From assembly GCF_004154955.1 (NCBI RefSeq), contig NZ_CP011524.1, positions 2,418,001-2,482,000 of the forward strand: DNA of 64,000 nt, given 5' to 3'. This DNA is from Intestinimonas butyriciproducens. Its GTDB lineage: Bacteria; Bacillota; Clostridia; Oscillospirales; Oscillospiraceae. A program made the position numbers and the translations under genes. Under the pieces are notes generated by a model. It saw nothing but the letters and a program-made list of their open reading frames with translations. It was not told the DNA's origin and did no database searches. Of the stretch, positions 8,051 through 15,201 are shown in pieces (within the stretch, counting starts at the first letter, position 1; each line of letters begins with the position of its first letter).

Positions 8051-9301
8051 TTACATTTTATATAGGCCCTGAACTTTCCATGGTATAAGGCACCATGTTC
8101 CATTTCCTCTCCACGGCAAAGCTGGCTTTTCATTTTTATCTTGGTAGAGGACACCAAATTCTAATGGTTCCGAAAAATGTTTTCCATTAACTTCCCAGTC
8201 TGCTTGCACCAATATGCGAGTCATTGAACAGCCACGTTCTTCAATCTCTTTAATCTCAAATGAGCAAAAGTTCTTTGGCGAAAACATTTGTCGGCATTCT
8301 CCCGCACGCTTCTTTTCAGAATTTTCATAACTGAACAGTCTTTTTAGATATAAGGAAAGTGTGCCATAATTTTTTGACTTCCATGCGTCAAAAGTTTTAA
8401 TTACAGGGACTATATACTGATATTTCTCGCAATCCTCAATGGTCGGATTGGAAGGTATGTCAACTCCGACGATCACATTCCGCTTCGTCCATCGGCTTAT
8501 TTCTTCCCTTTCTAAAGCATTTTCTTTTAATTTCTTTATCGACTCGGAAATAGGCGGAGGGTTATTTTCCTTTTCAAATTTTGCTTTTCGCCTTTCCTCG
8601 CTATCTTTCATGCTCATCCAATCGGCTAATGCAAACATAAGAGCAACACATTTGCATGAAACATATTCGTTTCCGTAGTTCAAATCTCTGCCATGAAGAA
8701 TACCGTTTCTGTATGGAACTCGAATTTCTTCATGATTTGTTTTATTTCTTCCTTTATTGAAGATACCTTTCATTTTAGTGAGTCCATCACTACAGCCCAC
8801 TAAACAGTCCCATGCTGTAACGTCAGTTCCTTCAGCAAAGAATCCTTTACTTTTGGTGTAGTCGTTCACTGCGCCATCAATGATTATAAGAAAAAGTGGG
8901 ACGCTTGCATAATATCTGCCCTCAAAGTGGTCATCAAACGCTTTTTGTATAAGCTCGTATCTCTGGGCAAAAGGCTCTGCTTTGTTTTTAAGCCAATGTA
9001 TGATTTCCCTAGCATCTGTTTTGTAGTAATTTAATAGTACTTCTTCGCCAGCATCTGCACCAGAAGATTCGTACTTTGAAATAGCCGCATTCATCAACGA
9101 CGTATTCATGGAATCATAAGCACACCAGCCCAAATCTGTAAAATAACTATTAAACAGAATTATAGACTTCTCCATTTCTTCAACCTGCTTCTCTAAATTT
9201 TTAATTTCTGTCCGTTTATCTTTTGGAAGCAAGAAAGATATTAGCCGTGCGGCTTTTATATCAGTTTTTAATTTATTGAGACTATGTAAGTTGTTATCCA
9301 T
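8051..9301 (-). CDS. Putative HEPN-domain ribonuclease, 416 aa, possible defence gene
   Basis: I recognise no named family, but residues 198-203 read RNGILH, followed by G. This is the RNxxxH signature of HEPN ribonucleases such as Apea-like and Swt1-like proteins, and it sits in a helical setting (VPYRNGILHGRDL, then a long helix KCVALMFALADW). The N-terminus has a charged coiled coil (about residues 30-48), and a beta-rich tail (about 330-416) forms a separate domain. The gene is AT-rich inside a GC-rich element, so it looks like recently gained cargo. It lies between the serine recombinase and an XRE regulator on the same strand. The ATG has only a weak GGTGACG site. A role in phage defence is inference from the motif and location. 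Confidence 0.7.
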   Translation of the reverse strand: MDNNLHSLNKLKTDIKAARLISFLLPKDKRTEIKNLEKQVEEMEKSIILFNSYFTDLGWCAYDSMNTSLMNAAISKYESSGADAGEEVLLNYYKTDAREIIHWLKNKAEPFAQRYELIQKAFDDHFEGRYYASVPLFLIIIDGAVNDYTKSKGFFAEGTDVTAWDCLVGCSDGLTKMKGIFNKGRNKTNHEEIRVPYRNGILHGRDLNYGNEYVSCKCVALMFALADWMSMKDSEERRKAKFEKENNPPPISESIKKLKENALEREEISRWTKRNVIVGVDIPSNPTIEDCEKYQYIVPVIKTFDAWKSKNYGTLSLYLKRLFSYENSEKKRAGECRQMFSPKNFCSFEIKEIEERGCSMTRILVQADWEVNGKHFSEPLEFGVLYQDKNEKPALPWRGNGTWCLIPWKVQGLYKM

Positions 9302-9331
9302 ACGTCACCATTTAAGAAAAATTATCAGTTC

Positions 9332-9685
9332 TTATTGTTCGCCCTCCATCATGCGGAACAGGGTTTCTTTCAGCTTCTCGTTCATGGGGGATTGGGGGTC
9401 AAAACACATTTCAATGAAGCGGCGCATTTCCTCCCGCTCCGGGGTGGCCTTGGGCTTAAACTCGTATGTTACCCCTTGGGGCTTGTCCGTCCGGCCAAAG
9501 ATATAGTCCAGCGACACATCAAAATAATCCGCATAACGGCGGAGCAGTTCAACGGGCGGGCTGGACTGGCCGTTTTCATAGCGGTTGATACTGGATTGTG
9601 TGGAGCCGATGGCCTCGGCCATTTTCACCTGTGAAATGCCGATGCCTTCCCGCAGAGCCTTCAAGCGCTTACCCACTTCTTTCAT
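9332..9685 (-). CDS. XRE-family transcriptional regulator, 117 aa
   Basis: A Cro/C1 helix-turn-helix covers residues 3-62 (VGKRLKALREGIGISQVKMA, then STQSSINRYENGQ). An acidic/arginine-rich tail follows. The ATG at 9685 has AGGAGG upstream. A longer frame to 9742 lacks a site and is rejected. It is GC-rich like the mobilization genes and starts a minus-strand group with the HEPN and recombinase genes. It could repress the recombinase or the region containing oriT, next to which it lies. Confidence 0.9.
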   Translation of the reverse strand: MKEVGKRLKALREGIGISQVKMAEAIGSTQSSINRYENGQSSPPVELLRRYADYFDVSLDYIFGRTDKPQGVTYEFKPKATPEREEMRRFIEMCFDPQSPMNEKLKETLFRMMEGEQ

Positions 9686-9699
9686 GTTATAACCTCCTA

Positions 9700-10470
9700 T
9701 TCGGGTTAATCTCATTATAACCCAGTTTGTCGAAAAATGCAACCCGAAAATGCAAATGCTATTTGCATTTTATCCCCCGTCCCGGCCCACAGGCCGAACA
9801 AAGGAGCGGCGCAGATCGGCCCGTGGGGTAGGCTGGTCTGCGCCGCTTCTTTTGGTTTTGGAGGGGTGGGGACATGGGCCGCAAATGCGGACTGTGGCCA
9901 AACAACCACAAAACCGGGGGTTTCCAAGGGGGGCGGCAGTACCCCCTTGGCACACGACCTTGCTTGCAAGGTATAGTGTGTTATACCTGCTGGCGCGGCT
10001 GACGGGGGAAGCGGGGGGCGGTGCTGTTTGTCCCCCGCTTGCACCGGCAGGAAAACAGGCGGGGGTTTTGTGACCGGGAGGGAGCAAAAAGCCCGTCTGT
10101 TTTCAGAAAGCGGCGGCAGGTATACAAGCCCCCGTCCCTCGTCCTTCGTCCCCCGCAGGGCTGGGAGAAAGCGTCCCAAAGAAGCAGACCGACGAGCGTC
10201 CGTCAAGGCTGGAACAAGCAGGCTTCGCCCGGCCTTGACCGCCGCCCGTCGGCCCGCTGGAAGGCAGTCAAAGCGGCCAATCCCCTTAACGGTGCTTGGC
10301 CGCTGTCTGTTTCAGCTTGGGGCCGTTCTTCTCCCAAAATCAAAAGAGGCGGGCAAGCACCCGTGGGGCTTGCCCGCCTTGATGACCGATAAGCAAAACC
10401 GGGCGGGGCTGTCAATGGCGGCGCACAAAGTGCGCCGTTCATCTCGACCATTGACGGCCCCGGCTGGGTT
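9700..10470. other. Structured non-coding region carrying oriT
   Basis: No frame here has a ribosome site and a recognisable product, and overlapping open frames occur on both strands, as expected in GC-rich sequence. Inverted repeats are dense. They include AGCGGCGCAGA/TCTGCGCCGCT (about 9800-9845), CCAAGGGGG/CCCCCTTGG (about 9930-9957), the oriT palindromes, GGCGGGCAAGC/GCTTGCCCGCC (about 10350-10380), and a long interrupted stem around 10395-10470 containing CGGCGCAC/GTGCGCCG. It separates minus-strand genes from the VanZ gene. Confidence 0.6.
9955..9990 (+). other. oriT: oriT of MobV (pMV158) type
   Basis: CCTTGC-TT-GCAAGG runs directly into GGTATAGTGTGTTATACC (9970-9987). The TATAGTGTG/TTATAC core is the nick region I know from pMV158 and other MobV plasmids, where cleavage occurs between the G and T, here after 9980. 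The two adjoining palindromes resemble the stem-loops bound by MobM. A MobV relaxase is encoded at 13322-14281 in the same element, which supports the call. Nicking strand and exact site are inferred by analogy. Confidence 0.85.
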
Positions 10471-10472
10471 TG

Positions 10473-11933
10473 CTATCCTGCCAGTGCAGGGACGAAAGTA
10501 GTCCAGCCAGTGCCGTCCCGCAACTCTATATCATTTTCATCTGAGAGAGTGAAGGAGTAAACAGGTTGCCGGAACCCCTTGCTGTCGGTTATGTATTCCA
10601 GCTTACAGTCAATGACCCGCACTTGTTGGGGGGACAGATAGTTGAACATGGGCACATCACGCCAAGAGAATTGCCCAGCGCAAAGACGCTCATATGCCTC
10701 TTGGGGAGAGATAACTGCTGCGTTTCCGTGAAGGGTGCTGACAGAAAGAGTGTTGTCGATCTTGTAGAGAATGCCGCCCTCTGCCACCCAGCAGGTCAAT
10801 TCACCATCGGTAAGCACATCGTTCTCTACCACACATTCTGCCCGAAAAGCATACCTTCCCTTTTCCTCGTCTACGGTAATAAACTCGGCTGCGGCAGGTA
10901 TTTCGATGCCCAGTTTCTCCAGAGCGGTACGGAGCTCATCTTCCGTAATGGCCCCGCCTTTATCACTGTATCGCAATTCGCTGTCCACACTGTAATCCGT
11001 GTACTCATAGGAGCGATCTTTGTAAGTTACCCACAGGGAATAGGTATGATGGTCGGTATAGAGGGCGGTATTGTCATAGTAATCCACGTCATGGTAATCA
11101 TCGTCCACATCGGGAGTGCCAAATATGTTTTCAACCCCCTGCCTTCCAAGAAACTCTACAGCAAAAGCATCGCTGCTTTCTATGGTGAACGGTTCCGTCC
11201 AGTACACCCCGGACGGCCCCGGCTCGTCAGATAGTGAACACTCCGATACCCATTCTATTCCCTTGGTGTTAGCGGCGTAGATCGGAGCATCCGCAAGATT
11301 GCCGTAGGGCTGGAAATGGTAGGTGAGGAACACGCCCACCAACACAGCAGCGGACAGAACGGGAAGAATGGCATAAGCTCCAGCAATCTTTCGTCGCTTT
11401 CCCGCCAAACTGAGGAACAGCATACACAAGCAGTACCCCAGCATACCCCCCAAAATATTGCAGATCAGATCGTCCACATCAGCCTGTCCCCGACCAAGGA
11501 TGTACTGGAGCATTTCGATCACAAGAGACGTGCCAGCCCCCGCTGTCAGCGTCCAATACCACCGCCGGAAAGGTTTTTCTGCCAGCGGGAGTAGCACACC
11601 CAGCGGGAGGTACATGGCGATGTTCAGCAGGGGGTTCAGCCAGATTTGCAGGGTAAAGCTGTTCCACGCCTCCCAGAACGCCAAAAATGGGCGGAGTTGG
11701 ACACCCGTCTGTACACCATCCTCGCGGTTCATAAAAGTGATGGCGGCAAGCCCACCCAGGTAGCACAGCAGAAGGAGAAGCGCCATGGCTTGTCCTTTCG
11801 GAAAACGTTCCCCTTCTCGGCGGTACTTTCGGTTCAGTATAACAAGGATAGCTACACCTATTGCCAAGCCAATCAAGGCAAGGGGAATTGCATTTTGAAA
11901 CAAGTAAAAAATGTATCTGATAAAGTCATGCAT
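10473..11933 (-). CDS. VanZ-family membrane protein with large C-terminal extension, 486 aa
   Basis: The N-terminal half (about residues 1-190) has five or six membrane segments and the VanZ pattern: NPLLNIAMYLPLGVLLPL, then TSLVIEMLQYILGRGQADVDDLICNILGGMLGY. A further membrane segment near 200-220 leads to about 270 residues of acidic, tyrosine-rich, probably extracellular sequence with no family I know. Ordinary VanZ proteins are about 150-200 residues, so the tail is unusual. VanZ itself gives low-level teicoplanin resistance by an unclear route, and that function cannot be assumed here. The ATG at 11933 has AAGGGAG. A longer TTG-start frame runs through a terminator hairpin and is rejected. 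The leader looks attenuated. Confidence 0.85.
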   Translation of the reverse strand: MHDFIRYIFYLFQNAIPLALIGLAIGVAILVILNRKYRREGERFPKGQAMALLLLLCYLGGLAAITFMNREDGVQTGVQLRPFLAFWEAWNSFTLQIWLNPLLNIAMYLPLGVLLPLAEKPFRRWYWTLTAGAGTSLVIEMLQYILGRGQADVDDLICNILGGMLGYCLCMLFLSLAGKRRKIAGAYAILPVLSAAVLVGVFLTYHFQPYGNLADAPIYAANTKGIEWVSECSLSDEPGPSGVYWTEPFTIESSDAFAVEFLGRQGVENIFGTPDVDDDYHDVDYYDNTALYTDHHTYSLWVTYKDRSYEYTDYSVDSELRYSDKGGAITEDELRTALEKLGIEIPAAAEFITVDEEKGRYAFRAECVVENDVLTDGELTCWVAEGGILYKIDNTLSVSTLHGNAAVISPQEAYERLCAGQFSWRDVPMFNYLSPQQVRVIDCKLEYITDSKGFRQPVYSFTLSDENDIELRDGTGWTTFVPALAG

Positions 11934-11960
11934 GGTAAACTTATCTCCCTTAAAATGATA

Positions 11961-11988
11961 AAAAAAGCGTGCGGCCGAAGCCGCACGC
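11961..11988 (-). terminator. Intrinsic terminator in the VanZ gene leader
   Basis: GCGTGCGGC (11967-11975), loop CGAA, then GCCGCACGC (11980-11988). On the minus strand a run of six or seven T residues follows. It stands 28 bp before the VanZ start codon and after the promoter, so it must be conditional if the gene is expressed from that promoter. Confidence 0.85.
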
Positions 11989-12012
11989 CGAAAAACGTAC
12001 AACTCCGTTGCC

Positions 12013-12116
12013 GCGACGCAACTTTTCTACCACCCACGAGGATGCGAAAATGGAGAGTGCATTTTTACCGAAGTAAAATATGCACACCCTCATAGGTAGA
12101 TATTCAGTTGCGTCGC
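12013..12116 (-). promoter_or_regulatory. Long-range stem enclosing a leader ORF upstream of the VanZ gene
   Basis: AGTTGCGTCGC (12106-12116) and GCGACGCAACT (12013-12023) are perfect 11-base complements 82 bp apart. In the minus-strand transcript they would enclose the small frame at 12027-12062 and precede the terminator. The arrangement resembles translation-coupled attenuators of resistance genes. Confidence 0.6.
12027..12062 (-). CDS. Putative leader peptide, 11 aa
   Basis: The frame reads MHSPFSHPRGW and stop, lying between the arms of the long-range stem and ahead of the terminator. There is only a weak purine stretch (GGTAAAA) before the ATG. Its position is the only support for translation. 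No known leader peptide of this sequence comes to mind. Confidence 0.4.
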   Translation of the reverse strand: MHSPFSHPRGW

Positions 12117-12122
12117 AAAAGT

Positions 12123-12151
12123 ATTATAGCATATTTTTTCTGGAAAAGAAA
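12123..12151 (-). promoter_or_regulatory. Promoter of the VanZ gene
   Basis: The minus strand has TATAAT at 12123-12128, and a weak TTTCTT -35 lies 17 bp upstream. Transcription would begin near 12116, almost at the 5' arm of the long-range stem. Confidence 0.6.
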
Positions 12152-12285
12152 GTAGGCAGAGAGAGTTTTTGCCCTGCCTTGCAAAACAGCAAAAAATATT
12201 TTTGCCTTTTAGGAACAAATGGTGTAAACTTATGCCGTAAATAAATGGAGATAGAAAAATCTCACATGGAAAGGAGGTCAATCTT

Positions 12286-13131
12286 ATGTCCGCTGCCTAC
12301 AAATTCCCCTATGACACCCCGCTCCGTTACCTGCCCCTGGTCTATATGCTCCCCTATGATTTGCTCGTCCGCTGTCCCACCCTCCGCAAGCTGCCCCGGA
12401 ACATGGGGGCGCTGAACGCCCCGGAGTGGGCCGGGGTCATTCAGAGCCAGCAGTTTCTTAACGAGGTCTTGGACGCCGTGGCGTCGCTGGCGTTCCCCCA
12501 CTTCGGCTTCGGCGGCTGGAAGGAGCATTACACGGGCTGGTGTCCCGTCTGGCGCTTGTCCTACGCCCTGCCCCTGTGGGCCAAGGGCGTGGAGCGTGTG
12601 CGGGGCTGGGGCGTGCAGGCCCTGTTCGATCTGCCGTCCGACTTCGAGATACCCTTCTTTGACCCGGACGATGTGCGCTCGGTGATGAAGCAGGTGGTAG
12701 AGCAGACCATCGAGGAACAGGGCTGGGGGCCAATGCTGGAAGTGGTGCGGGAAATGCCCTGCGATGAGGATTTTGAGAAGTGGGACACCAATGCCCGCAA
12801 GGACTTCCTCCGCAAGTGGTATCATACCCGCTCCAAGCGGGTGCAGACCGTTTCGCTGGAGGAGTGTATGGAGGACGAGGACAGCAGCATTCATTCCCTG
12901 CCCGCCCCGGACGGGGACTTCACGGGGCAGGTGGAGAGGGAGGACTTCTGCCAGCGGTTCAAGGCCACCCTGTCCCAAAAGGACATGGCGATTTTAGAGC
13001 TGCGGGTGGATGGGTACACCTACGAGGAGATAGCGGACAGGCTGGGGTATAAGACCCACAGCGCCGTGGTCAAGCGCATGGAGGCCATCAAGAAGCGGTT
13101 CATTCAGTACGAAAACGAAACGGGGCGGTAA
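12286..13131 (+). CDS. Sigma-factor region-4-like regulatory protein, 281 aa
   Basis: The C-terminal 65 residues (FKATLSQKDMAILELRVDGY, then TYEEIADRLGYKTHSAVVKRM) form a sigma-70 region 4 type helix-turn-helix, as seen in small sigma-like proteins of clostridial elements. The first 200 residues are rich in Trp, Pro and aromatic residues and have no domain I know, so it is not a complete sigma factor. The GGAGG site lies before the ATG. It is followed by a terminator and then the relaxase on the same strand, so a role in element gene control is likely but unproven. Confidence 0.8.
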   Translation: MSAAYKFPYDTPLRYLPLVYMLPYDLLVRCPTLRKLPRNMGALNAPEWAGVIQSQQFLNEVLDAVASLAFPHFGFGGWKEHYTGWCPVWRLSYALPLWAKGVERVRGWGVQALFDLPSDFEIPFFDPDDVRSVMKQVVEQTIEEQGWGPMLEVVREMPCDEDFEKWDTNARKDFLRKWYHTRSKRVQTVSLEECMEDEDSSIHSLPAPDGDFTGQVEREDFCQRFKATLSQKDMAILELRVDGYTYEEIADRLGYKTHSAVVKRMEAIKKRFIQYENETGR

Positions 13132-13168
13132 AGCCACGCAAGCCAGACACGGCGGGCGTGGCTTTTTT
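13132..13168 (+). terminator. Terminator after the sigma-like gene
   Basis: AGCCACGC pairs with GCGTGGCT (13156-13163) and is followed by six T residues. Two further perfect hairpins, around 13182-13207 (GGCCAGC/GCTGGCC) and 13216-13251 (GGCCAGAAAGCC/GGCTTTCCGGCC), lie between it and the relaxase start. Confidence 0.8.
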
Positions 13169-13321
13169 GCGCCCAAAACGTAATAGGCCAGCAACGCTGG
13201 CCTGTTACCATTTAGGGGGCCAGAAAGCCCTGTTTTCAAGGCTTTCCGGCCCCGGAACAGGCAGGGGTATCTACCATTCCCACCCCCGAAAACGGGGAAA
13301 TACCGTCAACAAGGAGGTACA

Positions 13322-14281
13322 ATGGCACAAAAGGCACAGCACGCAATTTTACGCTTCGCCAAGCATAAGGCGGGGCCTGCCGGGGCGCTGGAGGCCCACC
13401 ACGAGCGCACCAAGGACCAGTACGCCAGCAACCCGGACATTGACACCAGCAGGAGCAAGGACAACTTTCACATTATCCAACCCGCCCAAAAGTACAGGCG
13501 GGAGATCAACAACCGTATCAAGGCGGCGGGATGCCGCACCCGGAAGGACAGCACCATGTTCGTGGATACCCTCATCACCGCAAGCCCGGAGTTCTTCACG
13601 GGTAGGAGCAAACAGGAGGTACAAGACTACTTCACGGAGGCGGTGGCCTTCATGGAGAAGAAGGTGGGCCGGGGCAACATCTTCTCCGCCGTGGTACACA
13701 TGGACGAGAAAACGCCCCACCTCCACCTTTGCTTCACGCCCATCACGGAGGACGGGCGGCTGTCCGCCAAGGAGATTTTGGGCAACCGGGCGCAGCTTTC
13801 CAAGTGGCAGGACGAGTTTCACGCCCACATGAAAAAGGTGTTTCCTGTCCTCAAGCGGGGCGAGAGCGCCCTTGTTACCAAGCGCAAGCACATTCCCACA
13901 TGGCTGTTCAAGCAGTCCGTAGACCTCACAAAACAGCAGCAGGCCATAGAAAAGGCAATTTCTGAAATTGGGGTGCTGAACGCCGGGAAGAAGCGGGACG
14001 AGGTTCTGGAGATGGTGGGGCCGTACTTCTCACGGCTGGAAAAGCACCTGGGGCAGATGAAGAAGTACCAAGCTACCATCGACTATCTGACGCAGGAGAA
14101 CGAGGGCCTGCGGGAGAAGGTCAGGGACGAAACGGGTATCCAGAAGCAGATGGAGGTGCTTATGCTCAAAAAGGAAAACGAACAGCTCCGGCGGTTTGTG
14201 AACAGCATACCCCCGGAGGTCAGGCAGGCGTTAAAGGAACAGCAACGGGGCCAGCGGCGGCCCAAAGACCACCAGCGGTAA
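13322..14281 (+). CDS. MobV-family relaxase (Mob/Pre), 319 aa
   Basis: This protein nicks oriT and leads the strand in conjugative mobilization. The MobV motifs are present: NPDIDTSRSKDNFHI in the first 50 residues and the metal-binding HMDEKTPHLH (His126, His133, His135). The C-terminal third is a charged coiled coil, typical of the family. The ATG has AAGGAGG. An oriT core of the pMV158 type lies 3.3 kb upstream. No type IV coupling protein or mating-pore gene is near it, so it must borrow a helper apparatus. It is followed after 46 bp by a small TTG-start gene, probably co-transcribed. Confidence 0.93.
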   Translation: MAQKAQHAILRFAKHKAGPAGALEAHHERTKDQYASNPDIDTSRSKDNFHIIQPAQKYRREINNRIKAAGCRTRKDSTMFVDTLITASPEFFTGRSKQEVQDYFTEAVAFMEKKVGRGNIFSAVVHMDEKTPHLHLCFTPITEDGRLSAKEILGNRAQLSKWQDEFHAHMKKVFPVLKRGESALVTKRKHIPTWLFKQSVDLTKQQQAIEKAISEIGVLNAGKKRDEVLEMVGPYFSRLEKHLGQMKKYQATIDYLTQENEGLREKVRDETGIQKQMEVLMLKKENEQLRRFVNSIPPEVRQALKEQQRGQRRPKDHQR

Positions 14282-14327
14282 GGCCGCACAGCACCTTGAA
14301 AATTGAATATGACATACGGAGGTACAT

Positions 14328-14507
14328 TTGAGCAGACGCAAGAAGCTGATAAACAACACCGACATTCCCCAGCACAAGATTGAAGCGATTGCCCGCTGTA
14401 TCATGCCGGACATTCTGGCCTTTTATGAGAGTGAGGAAGGACAGCGGGAATTTGCCGAATGGAAGAAGCGGCGGGAAGCGGAGAAGCAGAAGGACAAAAC
14501 GGAATAA
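14328..14507 (+). CDS. Small conserved mobile-element protein, 59 aa, TTG start
   Basis: A GGAGG site six bases before a TTG opens a 60-codon frame, reading (M)SRRKKLINNTDIPQHKIEAI and then a basic, glutamate-rich helix ending KQKDKTE. I remember near-identical small proteins following relaxase genes in clostridial mobilizable elements, with no known function. The frame starts only at TTG, so ATG-based ORF calling misses it. A strong terminator closes the operon directly after it. Confidence 0.75.
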   Translation: MSRRKKLINNTDIPQHKIEAIARCIMPDILAFYESEEGQREFAEWKKRREAEKQKDKTE

Positions 14508-14516
14508 GGGCGAAAA

Positions 14517-14555
14517 GGGCGGGCGCAGCCGTTTTACGGTGCGCCCGCCCTTTTT
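14517..14555 (+). terminator. Terminator of the relaxase operon
   Basis: GGGCGGGCGCA pairs perfectly with TGCGCCCGCCC (14540-14550), followed by TTTTT. It is the last clear element feature before the tRNA gene. Confidence 0.9.
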
Positions 14556-14652
14556 GCGTTTATGGGGCTCGTTTCTTCTTCCGTGGGCCTCTGGGCTTGG
14601 AGGTGGGCTTGCGCTTCACTCCGTTGCGGAAGTAGGTGGTTTCGTAGCGGTC

Positions 14653-14703
14653 AAAGAAAAGCAATAATCCGAACCCATCACCGATTGGAAATAGGTTCGG
14701 ATT
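14653..14703 (-). terminator. Terminator of tRNA-Leu
   Basis: AATCCGAACC (14666-14675) pairs perfectly with GGTTCGGATT (14694-14703). On the minus strand the stem is followed by the T-rich ATTGCTTTTCTTT. The decamer AATCCGAACC also occurs at 6576-6585 inside the end of the serine recombinase. Confidence 0.7.
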
Positions 14704-14712
14704 ATATTGGTT

Positions 14713-14795
14713 TGGTGCGGGTAACAGGACTCGAACCTGCACGGTTTCCCAATGGAACCTAAATCCATCGTGTCTGCCAATTCCACCATACCCGC
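14713..14795 (-). tRNA. tRNA-Leu(UAG)
   Basis: The minus strand reads GCGGGTATGGTGGAATTGGC at the 5' end. It has a D-arm with GGCAGAC, an anticodon loop TTTAGGT (anticodon UAG) closed by ATGGA/TCCAT, a short variable arm, a T-arm with GGTTCGAGTCC, and the 7-bp acceptor stem GCGGGTA/TACCCGC. The discriminator A and an encoded CCA follow. It is 83 nt long. It is the probable landmark beside which the mobile region was inserted. Confidence 0.95.
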
Positions 14796-15090
14796 ATATA
14801 ATGGAGCATATTATCAGTTCGTGGACTTAAATCATGACGAAAAAGTCAAAACCTAAATCTTACGTGTCAGCCGAATTGCTCCTTGTTGTGAAAAAACTAA
14901 GGTTTTTAGGGCTTTTGCGGCATTGGCGGACGTGCCGGATTTGGTGTTAAAACCTAAATCTCGCATGTCTACCAATTCCATCACAGGCGCATATTCAATT
15001 TCCCTTTGCTCTCCTCCGTGAGCGCAACACAGCGGCCTCCAGGCCCTGTATGTCTGTCAATTCCTGCATTCCGCCGCAGGGCGTCTGCCG
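14796..15090 (-). pseudogene. Decayed array of tRNA-Leu-like 5' halves
   Basis: Three further sequences resemble the 5' half of tRNA-Leu, from acceptor to anticodon loop, on the same strand. They have D-arm cores at about 14865, 14966 and 15051, against 14771 in the intact gene. The copy at 14952-14990 is the clearest. Its reverse complement starts GCGCCTGTGATGGAATTGGT, continues AGACATG and ends in GATTTAGG, matching about 28 of 39 positions. None has a matching 3' half. They are either pseudo-tRNAs or scars of earlier integrations. Confidence 0.6.
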
Positions 15091-15201
15091 GAACAGTGAT
15101 GCGGTGTTATTTTACCATCTGCCCACAAAAAAGTCAATTGCGCCGCCACATCGAACGTGGTATCATGAATGAGACCCCACTTTTTCGTTGGAGGAACGCA
15201 T

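Larger units (their letters stand above)
1..14655. mobile_element. Integrated mobilizable element region, left end outside window
   Basis: The stretch from the left edge to just before the tRNA-Leu gene contains tet(W), tyrosine and serine recombinases, a MobV relaxase with a matching oriT, two XRE regulators and blocks of clearly different base composition. Coding parts at 1-700, 3.2-6.4 kb and 8.05-9.3 kb are AT-rich, while 6.5-8.0 kb and 9.3-14.5 kb are GC-rich. No mating-pore or coupling-protein genes are visible, so the region would need a helper to transfer. The right limit is inferred from the terminator at 14517-14555 and the tRNA-Leu gene beyond it. The left limit is not in the window. 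It may be two modules joined near 6.45-6.55 kb rather than one element. Confidence 0.75.

Noticed and set aside
9715-10501. Overlapping open frames on both strands in the oriT region
   Set aside because: No start has a ribosome site, products are Pro/Arg-rich in several frames at once, and palindromes dominate.
12013-12116. Inverted repeat as ends of a small insertion sequence
   Set aside because: The arms enclose only 82 bp and no transposase. A leader stem fits better.
14560-14742. Short basic-rich minus-strand frame overlapping tRNA-Leu
   Set aside because: It starts inside the tRNA gene and runs through its terminator. No ribosome site. The KRKPTSKPRGPRKKK end is curious but not enough.
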